A stretch of 64,000 nt of DNA from Arthrobacter oryzae (GCF_030718995.1 NZ_CP132204.1:992001-1056000), one strand, 5' to 3'; positions 56,553 through 64,000 are shown, counted from the first letter of the stretch. Program-made: numbers and translations. Notes: generated by a model not told the origin, from the letters alone.

Positions 56553-57889
56553 GGCAGGTCGTTCCGGACCAGGACTCCCTGCGCCACCACGGCCTTGATT
56601 TGTTCGAGGGCGGAGGCGCTGCTCAAGGGGTCGGAGTCCACGATGACGGCGTCTGCATACGAACCGCGCACCAGGCGTCCAGCGTTATCACTCCAGCCGA
56701 GCAAGGCGGCGGCATTTACTGTCGCGGCCCTCAGCGCGTCCAGGGGTGAGAGCCCGGCCTCGGTCAACAGGCGCACCTCCGTGCCGATCGGGGTCACGTC
56801 GGATCCGAAGGAGTCCGTGCCTGCGACGACGGTCACGCCGGCTTCGTGGGCGGCTTTCACGGCCGCCTTGATGATCGGCGTGTACTCCTTGCCCCGGGCG
56901 GCAAGGATGGGGTTGGCGGAGCCTGCCATGCTGGTGATGGCATCCATGGTGGGGGTGAAGTAGGTCCCCTGGCTGGCCATCCGGGCGATGGTCTCCTCGC
57001 TGACGAAGACGCCGTGCTCGATGCTGCGCACGCCGGCCCGGACCGCGCCGTCGATCCCTTCCGCACTGTAGGCATGGCACAGCACGCCCGCTTTGCCTGC
57101 GGCCTTGACCACCGCAGACAGCTGCTCGTAGTTGTAGACCAGTTCGCGGGGGTCCTGTTCCGGCAGGCCTGCCCGCGGGTTCGCCCTTGTCTTGATCACC
57201 TGGGCGCCGCGCTTCAGGTTGACCCTGGTGAGGTAGGCAAGGTCCGTCGGTTCCGTCACTCCCCCGGCCAAGGCTGCCAGCGGTGCCAGGTCCGGGTCTG
57301 CGAGGAGGGAGTCCCCAAGCTGAGGCGAAATGAACAGACCTGCCGGGCTCATCCGGGGTGAGGCACCGGCGGCCCAGGCCGGCAGCGCAGCGAGGGCGAC
57401 GTCCTGGTAGAAACTGCTCGAACCGCTCCTGACGCTGGTGGCTCCGCCCTGCAGGATGGCCCGGGCATCGGACAGCGCGTTCGCATGAACGTGCACGTCA
57501 ATGAGGCCGGGAAGGACCCAGCGACCCGTGGCATCCACGATGCGGGCCCGTCCTGCAAGGGCGGCCACGGCACGCCGGGTTTCCTCCCGGGTGCCCACCG
57601 CGGTCACTTTGCCTCCCTCCAGGACAAGGACGCCGTCTGCCACTGCATCGCCCGTTTTGGGGTCAACGATGGTTCCGCCCTCGATGATCAGGGGGTGCGG
57701 TGAAGCGGGGCGGCCAGGGTAGCTTGCATTTGCCGGGTTGCCGCCCGCCTTCGCGGCGGGGGCGTTTCCAAGCTGCGCAGCAAGGCTTGCCACCGAGATT
57801 CCGGCGAGGGCAGCTGCCCCGGCGAGGATGCCGCGGCGTGGAACCGCAGTTGGCGGCAGGGCAGCAGGGGTGTGGTCGTGCAGGCACAT
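56549..57889 (-). CDS. Amidohydrolase-family enzyme with Tat-like signal
   Basis: 446 residues. The N-terminus AVPRRGILAGAAALAGISVASLAA has a twin-arginine pair and hydrophobic core, suggesting export. Metal motif DVHVHAN, later AYSAEG with CH, IEHGVF and AGTDSFGSD give the amidohydrolase ligands (imidazolonepropionase/prolidase-like branch). Hydrolyses a C-N bond outside the membrane, by inference. GGAGAG precedes the ATG. A TTGGTATACCAA operator lies 140 bp upstream. Confidence 0.85.
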   Translation of the reverse strand: MCLHDHTPAALPPTAVPRRGILAGAAALAGISVASLAAQLGNAPAAKAGGNPANASYPGRPASPHPLIIEGGTIVDPKTGDAVADGVLVLEGGKVTAVGTREETRRAVAALAGRARIVDATGRWVLPGLIDVHVHANALSDARAILQGGATSVRSGSSSFYQDVALAALPAWAAGASPRMSPAGLFISPQLGDSLLADPDLAPLAALAGGVTEPTDLAYLTRVNLKRGAQVIKTRANPRAGLPEQDPRELVYNYEQLSAVVKAAGKAGVLCHAYSAEGIDGAVRAGVRSIEHGVFVSEETIARMASQGTYFTPTMDAITSMAGSANPILAARGKEYTPIIKAAVKAAHEAGVTVVAGTDSFGSDVTPIGTEVRLLTEAGLSPLDALRAATVNAAALLGWSDNAGRLVRGSYADAVIVDSDPLSSASALEQIKAVVAQGVLVRNDLP

Positions 57890-58016
57890 GGTTCTCTCCA
57901 AGGGGAAGGGGCCGCTCCGCGGCAGTGCGGGCGCCGATGTCAGCAAGTCGAAGTCATGGTTCTATCTGGGGCGGATCAGCATCCCCCACGGTGGGCCGGA
58001 GCCGCGCAATGCATCC

Positions 58017-58040
58017 ACTCTACCGCCTTTGGTATACCAA
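58017..58040 (-). promoter_or_regulatory. Operator TTGGTATACCAA and -10, amidohydrolase/OCD operon
   Basis: Perfect 12-bp palindrome at 58029-58040, 6 bases upstream of TAGAGT (58022-58017, minus strand). Same architecture as the site at 59642-59667. Fits the TNGTATACNA type of site bound by FCD-type GntR proteins. Confidence 0.7.
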
Positions 58041-58076
58041 GCCAAGAGTGGGCAGGTGAAGAGCCGGCAGCTCCGG

Positions 58077-59567
58077 TCAGCGCGGAACAGCGACCGGCTG
58101 CCGGATTTCCGCGCGCGGGTAGGTGGGCGGGAACAGCTCGTCGGGCTCCCGGTTTCGAAGGTCCCGCTCCGAATAGGCAGCGCGCATCCGGTCGAAGAGC
58201 CGCTGCCCTTCATCCCGCAGCGATGCGAGATCAATGCCGGGAAGGGTACCGCCGACGACGACGGGGCGCCCTGCCACGAAGGTATCGGTCACCTGGCGCG
58301 CCGTTCCGTTGAGCACCAGCGTGCGCAGCGGGTCCTCGACCACGCCGTCGCCGAAGTGGCCCAGGGAGACCACCGCGATGTCGGCCTGCATGCCGGGGGC
58401 AAGCCGTCCCAGGTCCGCCCGCCCGAGAGCCTGCGCGCCGCCGAGGGTCGCGGCGTCGAAGTAGTCGGCCAGGCTTCCGGCATCAGGACGCCCCTCCACC
58501 AGCCGGGTCAGGTGCATGCCGACATCCATGCCGCGGACAAGGTCCGGCGGGAAGGAGTCAGTACCCAGGCACAGGTTGATGCCGGCCTGGCGGAAACGGT
58601 CGAACGAAACCAGCTGCTTCTGGTAGCGGAACGACGTCAGCGGGCAATGGACAATGCTGACGCCGTGCCGTGCCAGCACGTCAAGCGGGCCTCCCGGCAC
58701 TGACGCGGCGGGGTCCGTCCCGTCGATCACCACACCATGGGGGATGAGCAGCCGCGCGCCGAACAGGCCGGTAGATTCGAGCAGTTCCATGACGCCGCGT
58801 CCGGCGGAACGCTGCAGGAGCTCATCCTCAAGCGGGGACTGGAGGCAGTGGAGCCGGACAATCGCGTCCCGCTCCCGGGCAATCCGCGCCGTCTCCCGCA
58901 TGAGGTCCTCGGACAGCGTCTCGATGCGGCATGGCAGCAGGACCCCGGTGACGAGCGGGTCATCGAGGCCGGCGGCGTAATCCAGGAAACGCCCTGCGTC
59001 GCGCAGGCCGGCAAGCCCCCGCGCCTCGTCGAAGTGGACCTCCCGGCCGCCGGCGGCAGTGGTGACATGGACCCCGGACCGGTAGGCGGGCCCAAGGTAA
59101 CCGCGCAGCCCGATCTGCCGGCTGATCTCCGCCATGCCCACCAGCTCATCGAGGCCCTCAGCCCAGGAACTGTGGATCTCCGAGGCGATCGGCATGTAGG
59201 TCGTGATGCCGTGCAGGGCGAGCTGGGCCAGGGCGAACTCGCGGACCGTGGCGCGCTCTGACGGCGTGAACACGTCCCGGCGCCGGTTGGCAAAGTAGTC
59301 GTCCGACCAGAGATGGCCGGCGGCGACCTCGGGCGAAGGCCACGAATCCAGGATGAGGTGGTCAATGTCGGCGAGGGCGTCCAGGTCTATCAGGCCTGGC
59401 ATCACCAGGCTCTGGCCGTAGTCGTGATCCTCGTCGACCGGGCCGTCGTAGTCGCGCCCGACGAAGACGATGGAATCCCCCTCGAAGACGACTTCGCCGT
59501 CCTCGATGAGCGTGTGCCGTGTTCCGTCGAAACCCAAAACGTAGCGTGCCGAGATTTTCTTGTACAA
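58077..59567 (-). CDS. TRZ/ATZ-like amidohydrolase lacking the HxH motif
   Basis: 496 residues. The overall order matches amidohydrolase-superfamily deaminases/chlorohydrolases: VMPGLIDLDALADIDH at the position of the usual PGLVDxHxH, VRLHCLQSPLEDE, LIPHGVVIDG, CLGTDSFPPDL. The first metal pair HxH is replaced by DLDALADID (residues 61-69) while the later His and Asp remain, so the metal site is altered. TTG start chosen: AAGGAGG 5 bases upstream; an in-frame ATG at 59666 lies inside the operator. Divergent from DUF3100 copy 2. Confidence 0.83.
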   Translation of the reverse strand: MYKKISARYVLGFDGTRHTLIEDGEVVFEGDSIVFVGRDYDGPVDEDHDYGQSLVMPGLIDLDALADIDHLILDSWPSPEVAAGHLWSDDYFANRRRDVFTPSERATVREFALAQLALHGITTYMPIASEIHSSWAEGLDELVGMAEISRQIGLRGYLGPAYRSGVHVTTAAGGREVHFDEARGLAGLRDAGRFLDYAAGLDDPLVTGVLLPCRIETLSEDLMRETARIARERDAIVRLHCLQSPLEDELLQRSAGRGVMELLESTGLFGARLLIPHGVVIDGTDPAASVPGGPLDVLARHGVSIVHCPLTSFRYQKQLVSFDRFRQAGINLCLGTDSFPPDLVRGMDVGMHLTRLVEGRPDAGSLADYFDAATLGGAQALGRADLGRLAPGMQADIAVVSLGHFGDGVVEDPLRTLVLNGTARQVTDTFVAGRPVVVGGTLPGIDLASLRDEGQRLFDRMRAAYSERDLRNREPDELFPPTYPRAEIRQPVAVPR

Positions 59568-59641
59568 CGTGGCCTCCTTGGGCAGCCGCCGTGGCAGGTA
59601 GCCGGCGATTGAAAAATGTGACTTGCCTCTCAATGGGTACG

Positions 59642-59667
59642 AGTATACAGTCATTTGGTATACCAAA
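59642..59667. promoter_or_regulatory. Operator TTTGGTATACCAAA and -10 in divergent promoter
   Basis: Perfect 14-bp palindrome at 59654-59667, 6 bases upstream of TATACT (59647-59642, minus strand), between the divergent amidohydrolase and DUF3100 genes. One bound regulator could control both directions. Confidence 0.75.
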
Positions 59668-59736
59668 GCTTGATTCCGCTCATGCGAGACGTCTTTGTTC
59701 TGATCCCCTCATTCCCCCTTTGGAAAGGCCTGCTCC

Positions 59737-61188
59737 ATGCCCAATGAAGCGAAGACCACAGGCAGTACCGTGTCCGCCCTCGTGGATGCGCCACCCTCAC
59801 GTTCTTTCCATGCCCGTCCTGCCCAGTGGATCGCGATGATCGCCCTCTCCACCGCCATCTGCGCCGTTGCCATCATGATCGGAACCCACAAGTTCCACCT
59901 CGGCCCGGCCGCCATCGTCCTGATGCCCATCCTGTGGACCGTGCTCATCGGCGGATTCCTCGGCGTCCAGAAATGGAAACCCATCGGAGGGCGTGCCCGG
60001 GCGGTGTCCACGCACCTGATGGACGTCTCCATTGTTTTCTTCCTGGCAGGCCTTGGCACGCAGATCGGCCCGTCGCTGACGAAGTTCACCAACATCGGCC
60101 CCGCCATCCTCCTGCAGGAGGTGGGCCACGTGGTGGGCACAGTAATCCTCGCCCTCCCGGTGGCAGTAGCGCTCGGCCTGGGCCGCACGGCCATTGGTGC
60201 CACCTGGTCGATCGACCGTGAGTCCTACCTTGCCTTCGCCATCCAGCGCTTCGGTGTCCGCTCCCCCGAGTACCGCGGCGTGTTTGCCGTGTGGGTGCTG
60301 GGCAGCGTTTTCGGAGCCGTGTTCATTTCCCTCCTGGCCGGCCTCCTGGGCGGACTGGACTTCTTTGATCCCCGCGCCCTCGCTTTGGGCCTGGGACTCG
60401 GGTCCGCCTCTATGATGCTCGGCGGCGTGGGCGCCCTGTCCATCCTGTACCCGGAGATGGCAGGCGAAATCATGGCCCTCGCAGCCCTCTCCAACCTGGT
60501 CACCAACATCGTCGGCTTCTACGCCGGAGTCTTTATCGCGCTGCCCATGTGCCAGAAGCTCTACAGGATGTGGTCCCGCATCTTCGGACGGGACGACCTC
60601 GGCCGCCGTGTCCGCCGCGGCGCCCTCGTCCACGCTGCGGAGGGAACCAAGCCGGGCGGCGCAGATGCGGCGCGCCTGGACCGGGCCGGGATCGAAGCTG
60701 AGGGGGCATCCGACACGGTGGACGTCTACGGCATCGAAGAGGACCCCACTGTTGTCCGCACCCCCCGGACGTGGCTCATCGCTTTCGCCGCCACCGGAGC
60801 GGCCGGCTTCCTGCTGAATGCCCTCGGAACCGGGTCAGCGCAACCGGGGGACGTTACGGGGGTGCTCATCCTGCTGGCCCTTACCGCCGTCGCGCTGGTG
60901 CTTGCGAAGCTCGTGCCGGCGGTTCCGTCCAGCATCTGGGTCCTGGCCCTGGCCACCATTGCGTCCGCGACGTTCCTGCCCATCGGCCCCTTCATCGCCT
61001 CCGCCACGCAGCACATCAACGTCCTCTTCGCGGGCCTGCCCATGATCGCCCTGATCGGCATGTCGCTGGGCCGCGATGTGAAGGCGCTGCGCTCATTGAG
61101 CTGGAAGATTGTCATCGTGGCTCTGATGACCTTCACCGCGAGCTTCCTCGCTGCGGCGATCATCGCGCAGGTTGCCTTCCAGTTCTAA
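59737..61188 (+). CDS. DUF3100 membrane protein, copy 2 (candidate transporter)
   Basis: 483 residues, about ten hydrophobic segments with a charged central loop (about 285-345). Conserved with copy 1: NIGPAILLQEVGHVVGTVILALPVAVALGLGRTAIGATWSIDRESYLA, GLGSASMMLGG and GMSLGRDVKALRSLSWKIV. Function unknown; inferred importer of the substrate of the adjacent amidohydrolases. GAAAGG lies 9 bases before the ATG. Divergent from the HxH-less amidohydrolase across a shared operator; terminator at 61203-61238. Confidence 0.85.
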   Translation: MPNEAKTTGSTVSALVDAPPSRSFHARPAQWIAMIALSTAICAVAIMIGTHKFHLGPAAIVLMPILWTVLIGGFLGVQKWKPIGGRARAVSTHLMDVSIVFFLAGLGTQIGPSLTKFTNIGPAILLQEVGHVVGTVILALPVAVALGLGRTAIGATWSIDRESYLAFAIQRFGVRSPEYRGVFAVWVLGSVFGAVFISLLAGLLGGLDFFDPRALALGLGLGSASMMLGGVGALSILYPEMAGEIMALAALSNLVTNIVGFYAGVFIALPMCQKLYRMWSRIFGRDDLGRRVRRGALVHAAEGTKPGGADAARLDRAGIEAEGASDTVDVYGIEEDPTVVRTPRTWLIAFAATGAAGFLLNALGTGSAQPGDVTGVLILLALTAVALVLAKLVPAVPSSIWVLALATIASATFLPIGPFIASATQHINVLFAGLPMIALIGMSLGRDVKALRSLSWKIVIVALMTFTASFLAAAIIAQVAFQF

Positions 61189-61202
61189 TACATGCTGCGG
61201 TA

Positions 61203-61238
61203 GGGAAGGCGCCGGTCCCCGGGGATCGGCGCCTTCCC
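61203..61238 (+). terminator. Hairpin between DUF3100 copy 2 and deaminase-like gene
   Basis: GGGAAGGCGCCG (61203-61214) pairs perfectly with CGGCGCCTTCCC (61227-61238). No T-run. It may reduce read-through to the next gene or act as processing signal within the operon. Confidence 0.6.
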
Positions 61239-61285
61239 CGCCGTCGTTCCCATTGTCAGCACCGCCCAGCCGAAAGGAATGAACA

Positions 61286-62611
61286 ATGCTCATCACCAAC
61301 GTCCGCCCCTGGGGCGGAGACACCGTGGACCTCGAGGTTCGCGAAGGGAAGGTTGCGGCCGTCCATCCGGCGGGGACCGCCGTCGTCTCTTCAGTCGAAA
61401 CCGGCAGGGCCGTGGACGGACGGGGCCGGATAGCGCTGCCCGCGTTCACGGACGTCCACGTCCACCTCGATTCGACCCGGATCGGGCTGCCGTTCCGGGA
61501 GCACACCGCCTCGCCGGGTGTGTGGAACATGATGTGCAACGACCGGGAAAACTGGCGCGACACCCCCATCCCCTACAAGGACGTGGTGGCCGGGACGCTG
61601 GAGCGAATGATCGCGCGGGGCACCACTCGCGTCCGTTCCTACGCCCAGGTCGACGTGGACTGCAAGCTTGAGCGCTTCGAGGCAGTGCTGGCCGCAAAGG
61701 AACGATTCGCGCACGCTGCCGACGTGGAGATCATGGCTTTCCCCCAGGCGGGCCTGTTGCTCGAGGACGGCACGGTCCCGCTCCTCGAGGAGGCCCTGCG
61801 GGCGGGGGCCACGACCATCGGCGGCATTGACCCGTGCCAGCTGGATCGCGACCCGGTCCGCCACCTGGACATCGTGTTCGGCCTGGCTGAGAAGTACGGG
61901 GTGGACGTGGACATTCACCTGCACGAGCCTGGCCATCTGGGGGTCTTCAGCGCGGAACTCGTCTTCGAGCGGACCCGCGCGCTGGGCATGCAGGGACGCG
62001 TGTCCCTGTCCCACGCTTATGAGCTGGCCAACGTCCACCCGGATGTGACCGCCAGGCTCGTGGAGCAGATGGCCGAGCTCGACGTGGCCTGGGCAACTGT
62101 CGCCCCGGCAACCGGCGGCACGCAGTTCGACCTGGCCCGGATGACCGAGGCCGGGATCCGTGTCGGTTTGGGCGAGGACGGCCAGCGGGACTACTGGAGC
62201 CCGTACGGCAATTGCGACATGCTCGACCGCACCTGGCAACTGGCTTTCACGCACAGGCTTCGCAAGGACCGGCTGATCGAACACTGTGCGGCGATCGCCA
62301 CGATCGGGGGCGCCTCCATCATGGATCGCACCGTCCAGCGGCTCGCCGGCCCCGACGACCGGCCCGGCCTGGCTCCCGGAGATCGGGCCGACATTGTCCT
62401 GGTGGACGGCGAGACCGTCACGAGCACCGTCATGGACCGCGGCACCGACCGCACGGTCATCCACGACGGCCGGCTGGTCGCCGACCGGTTGGTCGTTTTT
62501 CCCGACCCGTCAAAGTGGTTCGCCGGGGTGGCGCCCCCGGCGAACGTCACTCCGGATGCCTTGCACGAACCGGGTCGGCCAGGATTGCCGCTTCGTCCTC
62601 CGCCAGCCTGA
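61286..62611 (+). CDS. Cytosine-deaminase-like amidohydrolase
   Basis: 441 residues. Metal ligands HVH (His58, His60) in FTDVHVHLDST, then HLHEPGH, LSHAYEL and the Asp in GEDGQRDYWSPYGNCDMLDRTW, a layout like CodA-type cytosine/isoguanine deaminases. Deaminates or hydrolyses a cyclic amidine/amide; substrate unknown. AAAGGA lies before the ATG. Its last about 16 bases lie within the GPP34 direct repeat, so its C-terminal end (LPLRPPPA) was probably created when the block joined the repeat. Confidence 0.86.
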   Translation: MLITNVRPWGGDTVDLEVREGKVAAVHPAGTAVVSSVETGRAVDGRGRIALPAFTDVHVHLDSTRIGLPFREHTASPGVWNMMCNDRENWRDTPIPYKDVVAGTLERMIARGTTRVRSYAQVDVDCKLERFEAVLAAKERFAHAADVEIMAFPQAGLLLEDGTVPLLEEALRAGATTIGGIDPCQLDRDPVRHLDIVFGLAEKYGVDVDIHLHEPGHLGVFSAELVFERTRALGMQGRVSLSHAYELANVHPDVTARLVEQMAELDVAWATVAPATGGTQFDLARMTEAGIRVGLGEDGQRDYWSPYGNCDMLDRTWQLAFTHRLRKDRLIEHCAAIATIGGASIMDRTVQRLAGPDDRPGLAPGDRADIVLVDGETVTSTVMDRGTDRTVIHDGRLVADRLVVFPDPSKWFAGVAPPANVTPDALHEPGRPGLPLRPPPA

Positions 62612-63245
62612 TCATGCGTAGTTCGTCAGCCACCGCACGGGCTGGCCAGTAGTCCTTCGCCAGTTCCCTTGCCCGCCGTCGGTCCGCTGCCGGAGAGAGT
62701 TTGTCGAGCTGCCCGGCGGCCTCAAGGAGGGCGACAAGGGCTGTGGTCCTGGCATCGGACGGCTTACCCTCCAGCGCGGCATTAAGCTTGCGCCGGATCG
62801 CCGCCTCCGGAGCATGGTCCTTCTCCGGATACCGCACGGTCCTGAACACTCCCAGGTGCTTTTCGCCGACATGATCCACGATGCCCTGCGACGCCAGCCC
62901 CTCATAAACACGTTGCACTTCGGCCCGCCCCTCCAGGATGGAGACCCACCGCTTGGGCGTGTGCGGCCGCGACTTGTGACGGATGAGTTCCAACTGATGA
63001 TCGAACTCCGTCTGCGGCGCAGTGCCGGTAGCCCTGACGTGCTTCCCCTGCAGCCCGATCGCCCCGATCAGTTCCAGTTCGGCCAGGATTGCCCCCGCCA
63101 ACGTGGTCCTGAGTATGTAGGCAGGCACTTCGGGTTCGCCGTCCGTGTCGTTCGTAACCAGCAGGAGGAAAGCCTGCGGAACGCTCAGCTCCTCCGCCGG
63201 CTCCTCGACCGCTTCCTCGACCAGTTCGGCCGGTTCCCCGGCCAT
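62547..63245 (-). CDS. GPP34/GOLPH3-family protein, copy 2
   Basis: 232 residues. Nearly the same protein as copy 1 (LPQAFLLLVTND.. shared as VPQAFLLLVTND..), with a 6-residue insertion near the N-terminus (ELVEEAV region) and a different C-terminal end (ILADPVRARHPE) read from sequence beyond the direct repeat. Overlaps the deaminase-like gene by 65 bases (convergent). ATG 63245 has GAGGA upstream. Function unknown. Confidence 0.87.
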   Translation of the reverse strand: MAGEPAELVEEAVEEPAEELSVPQAFLLLVTNDTDGEPEVPAYILRTTLAGAILAELELIGAIGLQGKHVRATGTAPQTEFDHQLELIRHKSRPHTPKRWVSILEGRAEVQRVYEGLASQGIVDHVGEKHLGVFRTVRYPEKDHAPEAAIRRKLNAALEGKPSDARTTALVALLEAAGQLDKLSPAADRRRARELAKDYWPARAVADELRMIRLAEDEAAILADPVRARHPE

Positions 63246-63299
63246 CCGTTCCTCACCATTCGGTGTTTCAGCATCCATACGATCATGGTGGCGCAGTTG
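62596..63299. repeat. Right arm of 0.7-kb direct repeat (GPP34 copy 2)
   Basis: Same orientation as 47646-48329; recombination between the arms would remove about 14.95 kb carrying the whole catabolic block. Confidence 0.8.
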
Positions 63300-63333
63300 G
63301 GCGGCCACCACAACGGCGGCGGCAAGGGCAACT

Positions 63334-63362
63334 TTCATAGTGGCCAGGCACGCCGGTAAATT
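63334..63362 (+). promoter_or_regulatory. Promoter of leaderless GNAT gene
   Basis: TTCATA (63334-63339), 17-bp spacer, TAAATT (63357-63362); the ATG at 63370 begins 8 bases after the -10. Predicted leaderless transcript. Confidence 0.55.
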
Positions 63363-63369
63363 TGAGGCG

Positions 63370-63843
63370 ATGATTCACCTTGACCAGGATGACCCCGCGC
63401 GGGGAGATGTCAGCCAGCTCCTGAGCGAGCACCTGGCGGACATGTTCGCCACCTCGCCGGCGGAAAGTGTGCACGCGCTGGACCACTCCGCACTGTCCGC
63501 CCCGTCGATCACGTTCTGGACGGCCCGCGAGGACGGCGTGCTCCTGGGGTGCGGCGCGCTCAAGCACCTCGATTCCCCGGACGGCCCAGCCAGGCACGGC
63601 GAAATTAAGTCCATGCGCACCACGGCGAGCGCGCGGGGGCGAGGCGTGGCCACCATGATGCTCAGGCACATCCTGGATGTGGCCCGGACCCGGGATTTCG
63701 AGTGCGTCTACCTGGAGACAGGAACCGAGGACTATTTCGCGCCCGCACGGAGGCTCTATGTCCGCCACGGTTTCACCGAATGCCCTCCCTTCGGCAGCTA
63801 CGTCCTGGATCCAAGCAGCGTGTTTATGGAACTCCGCCTCTAA
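63370..63843 (+). CDS. GNAT-family N-acetyltransferase
   Basis: 157 residues. EIKSMRTTASARGRGVATMMLRHILDVARTRDFECVYLETG contains the acetyl-CoA-binding motif (RGRGVA), followed by RRLYVRHGFTECPPFGSYV typical of putative acetyltransferases of this type. Acceptor unknown. No good Shine-Dalgarno; promoter spacing indicates a leaderless mRNA. The 3' end overlaps the convergent partial gene by 20 bases. Confidence 0.87.
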   Translation: MIHLDQDDPARGDVSQLLSEHLADMFATSPAESVHALDHSALSAPSITFWTAREDGVLLGCGALKHLDSPDGPARHGEIKSMRTTASARGRGVATMMLRHILDVARTRDFECVYLETGTEDYFAPARRLYVRHGFTECPPFGSYVLDPSSVFMELRL

Positions 63844-64000
63844 GCACCAGGGTGCGGTGGATTCCCGTGTGGTCCAGTGCGCCGTCGCCCCGGGCCACCA
63901 TCTCGTCGAAGAGCCCCCGCACAGTGTTGCTCAGGGGGAGCTCAAGTCCTTCCTGAGTCGCCGCGTCCAGGATGAACCTGAGGTCTTTGAGCTGGTTCCT
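63824..64000 (-). CDS. 3-hydroxyisobutyrate dehydrogenase-like protein, C-terminal part
   Basis: 58 residues up to the window end, stop TAA at 63826-63824. QLKDLRFILDAATQEGLELPLSNTVRGLFDEMVARGDGALDHTGIHR is the C-terminal helix bundle of beta-hydroxyacid dehydrogenases (LKDL..A...GLELPL motif). The start is outside the window. A paralogue of the enzyme at 49434-50381. Confidence 0.75.
   Translation of the reverse strand, partial: RNQLKDLRFILDAATQEGLELPLSNTVRGLFDEMVARGDGALDHTGIHRTLVLRGGVP

Noticed and set aside
55437..56963. 508-codon plus-strand frame opposite the OCD-like and amidohydrolase genes
   Set aside because: Antisense to two conserved genes that overlap by ATGA; composition is Gly/Arg/His-rich without motifs.
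1..64000. tRNA, rRNA or riboswitch genes
   Set aside because: No cloverleaf-like or conserved RNA sequences were recognised by eye on either strand; a covariance-model search would be needed to exclude short ncRNAs.

Overview
The window reads as chromosomal DNA of a high-GC Gram-positive soil actinobacterium, most likely Arthrobacter/Pseudarthrobacter-like (Micrococcaceae). This is inferred from the GC-rich coding DNA, actinobacterial families (DUF4193, DUF2630, DUF6221, DUF222-HNH, CsbD, short-type adenylate kinase) and a polyol-uptake cluster without its own ABC ATPase. Genes sit on both strands in short operons. No rRNA, tRNA, CRISPR array, prophage or intact insertion sequence was seen. 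A palindromic intergenic element (about 32-52 bp, core GCGGACGACGGCGGGA and its complement) recurs nine times, mostly just after genes.

Layout. 1-6.1 kb: 3' part of an ammonium channel gene, a Cys-rich DUF1540 protein, small proteins, an F420-reductase-like protein, a DUF1992 protein, a frameshifted FMN reductase and a membrane-anchored zinc protease. 6.2-16.7 kb: nitrogen/amino-acid block with a GntR regulator, aspartase (aspA), dicarboxylate symporter, winged-helix protein, PucR-type regulator overlapping glutaminase (glsA), asparagine permease (ansP), a 37-residue Cys peptide and a ThDP enzyme. 16.7-25.8 kb: DUF2306 membrane protein behind a double TetR-like operator, an ArsR/SRPBCC pair, adk copy 1, a NYN-domain protein, a lipoprotein, DUF817, an MpaB-like oxygenase, NUDIX and a decayed TfoX-like gene. 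25.8-31 kb: secreted phosphoesterases (metallophosphatase and GDPD-like on minus; PhoD and a second Tat phosphatase on plus). 31-36.6 kb: an internally deleted NTF2-like gene, MOSC, DUF222-HNH, adk copy 2, CsbD, DUF6221 and an LLM flavoprotein. 36.6-44.6 kb: polyol uptake and catabolism (binding protein, two permeases, two dehydrogenases, sugar kinase) divergent from an AraC regulator. 44.7-48.3 kb: small conserved genes, hydrolase, VOC and GPP34 copy 1.

48.3-62.6 kb is the most interesting part: a catabolic block between two closely similar, same-strand GPP34 copies (about 47646-48329 and 62596-63299). It holds an RpiR regulator, a 3-hydroxyacid dehydrogenase, an aldehyde dehydrogenase, an M20 amidohydrolase, two DUF3100 membrane proteins, a GntR regulator, an ornithine-cyclodeaminase-like enzyme and three amidohydrolase-superfamily enzymes (one with a Tat-like signal, one lacking the usual HxH motif, one cytosine-deaminase-like). 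The palindrome TTGGTATACCAA lies 6-7 bp upstream of a -10-like hexamer in front of two of the amidohydrolase operons, a likely local GntR regulon. The simplest reading is an uptake and C-N-bond hydrolysis system for an unidentified amide or N-heterocycle, with DUF3100 as candidate transporter.

63.3-64 kb: a GNAT acetyltransferase (probably leaderless) and the 3' end of a 3-hydroxyisobutyrate-dehydrogenase-like gene.
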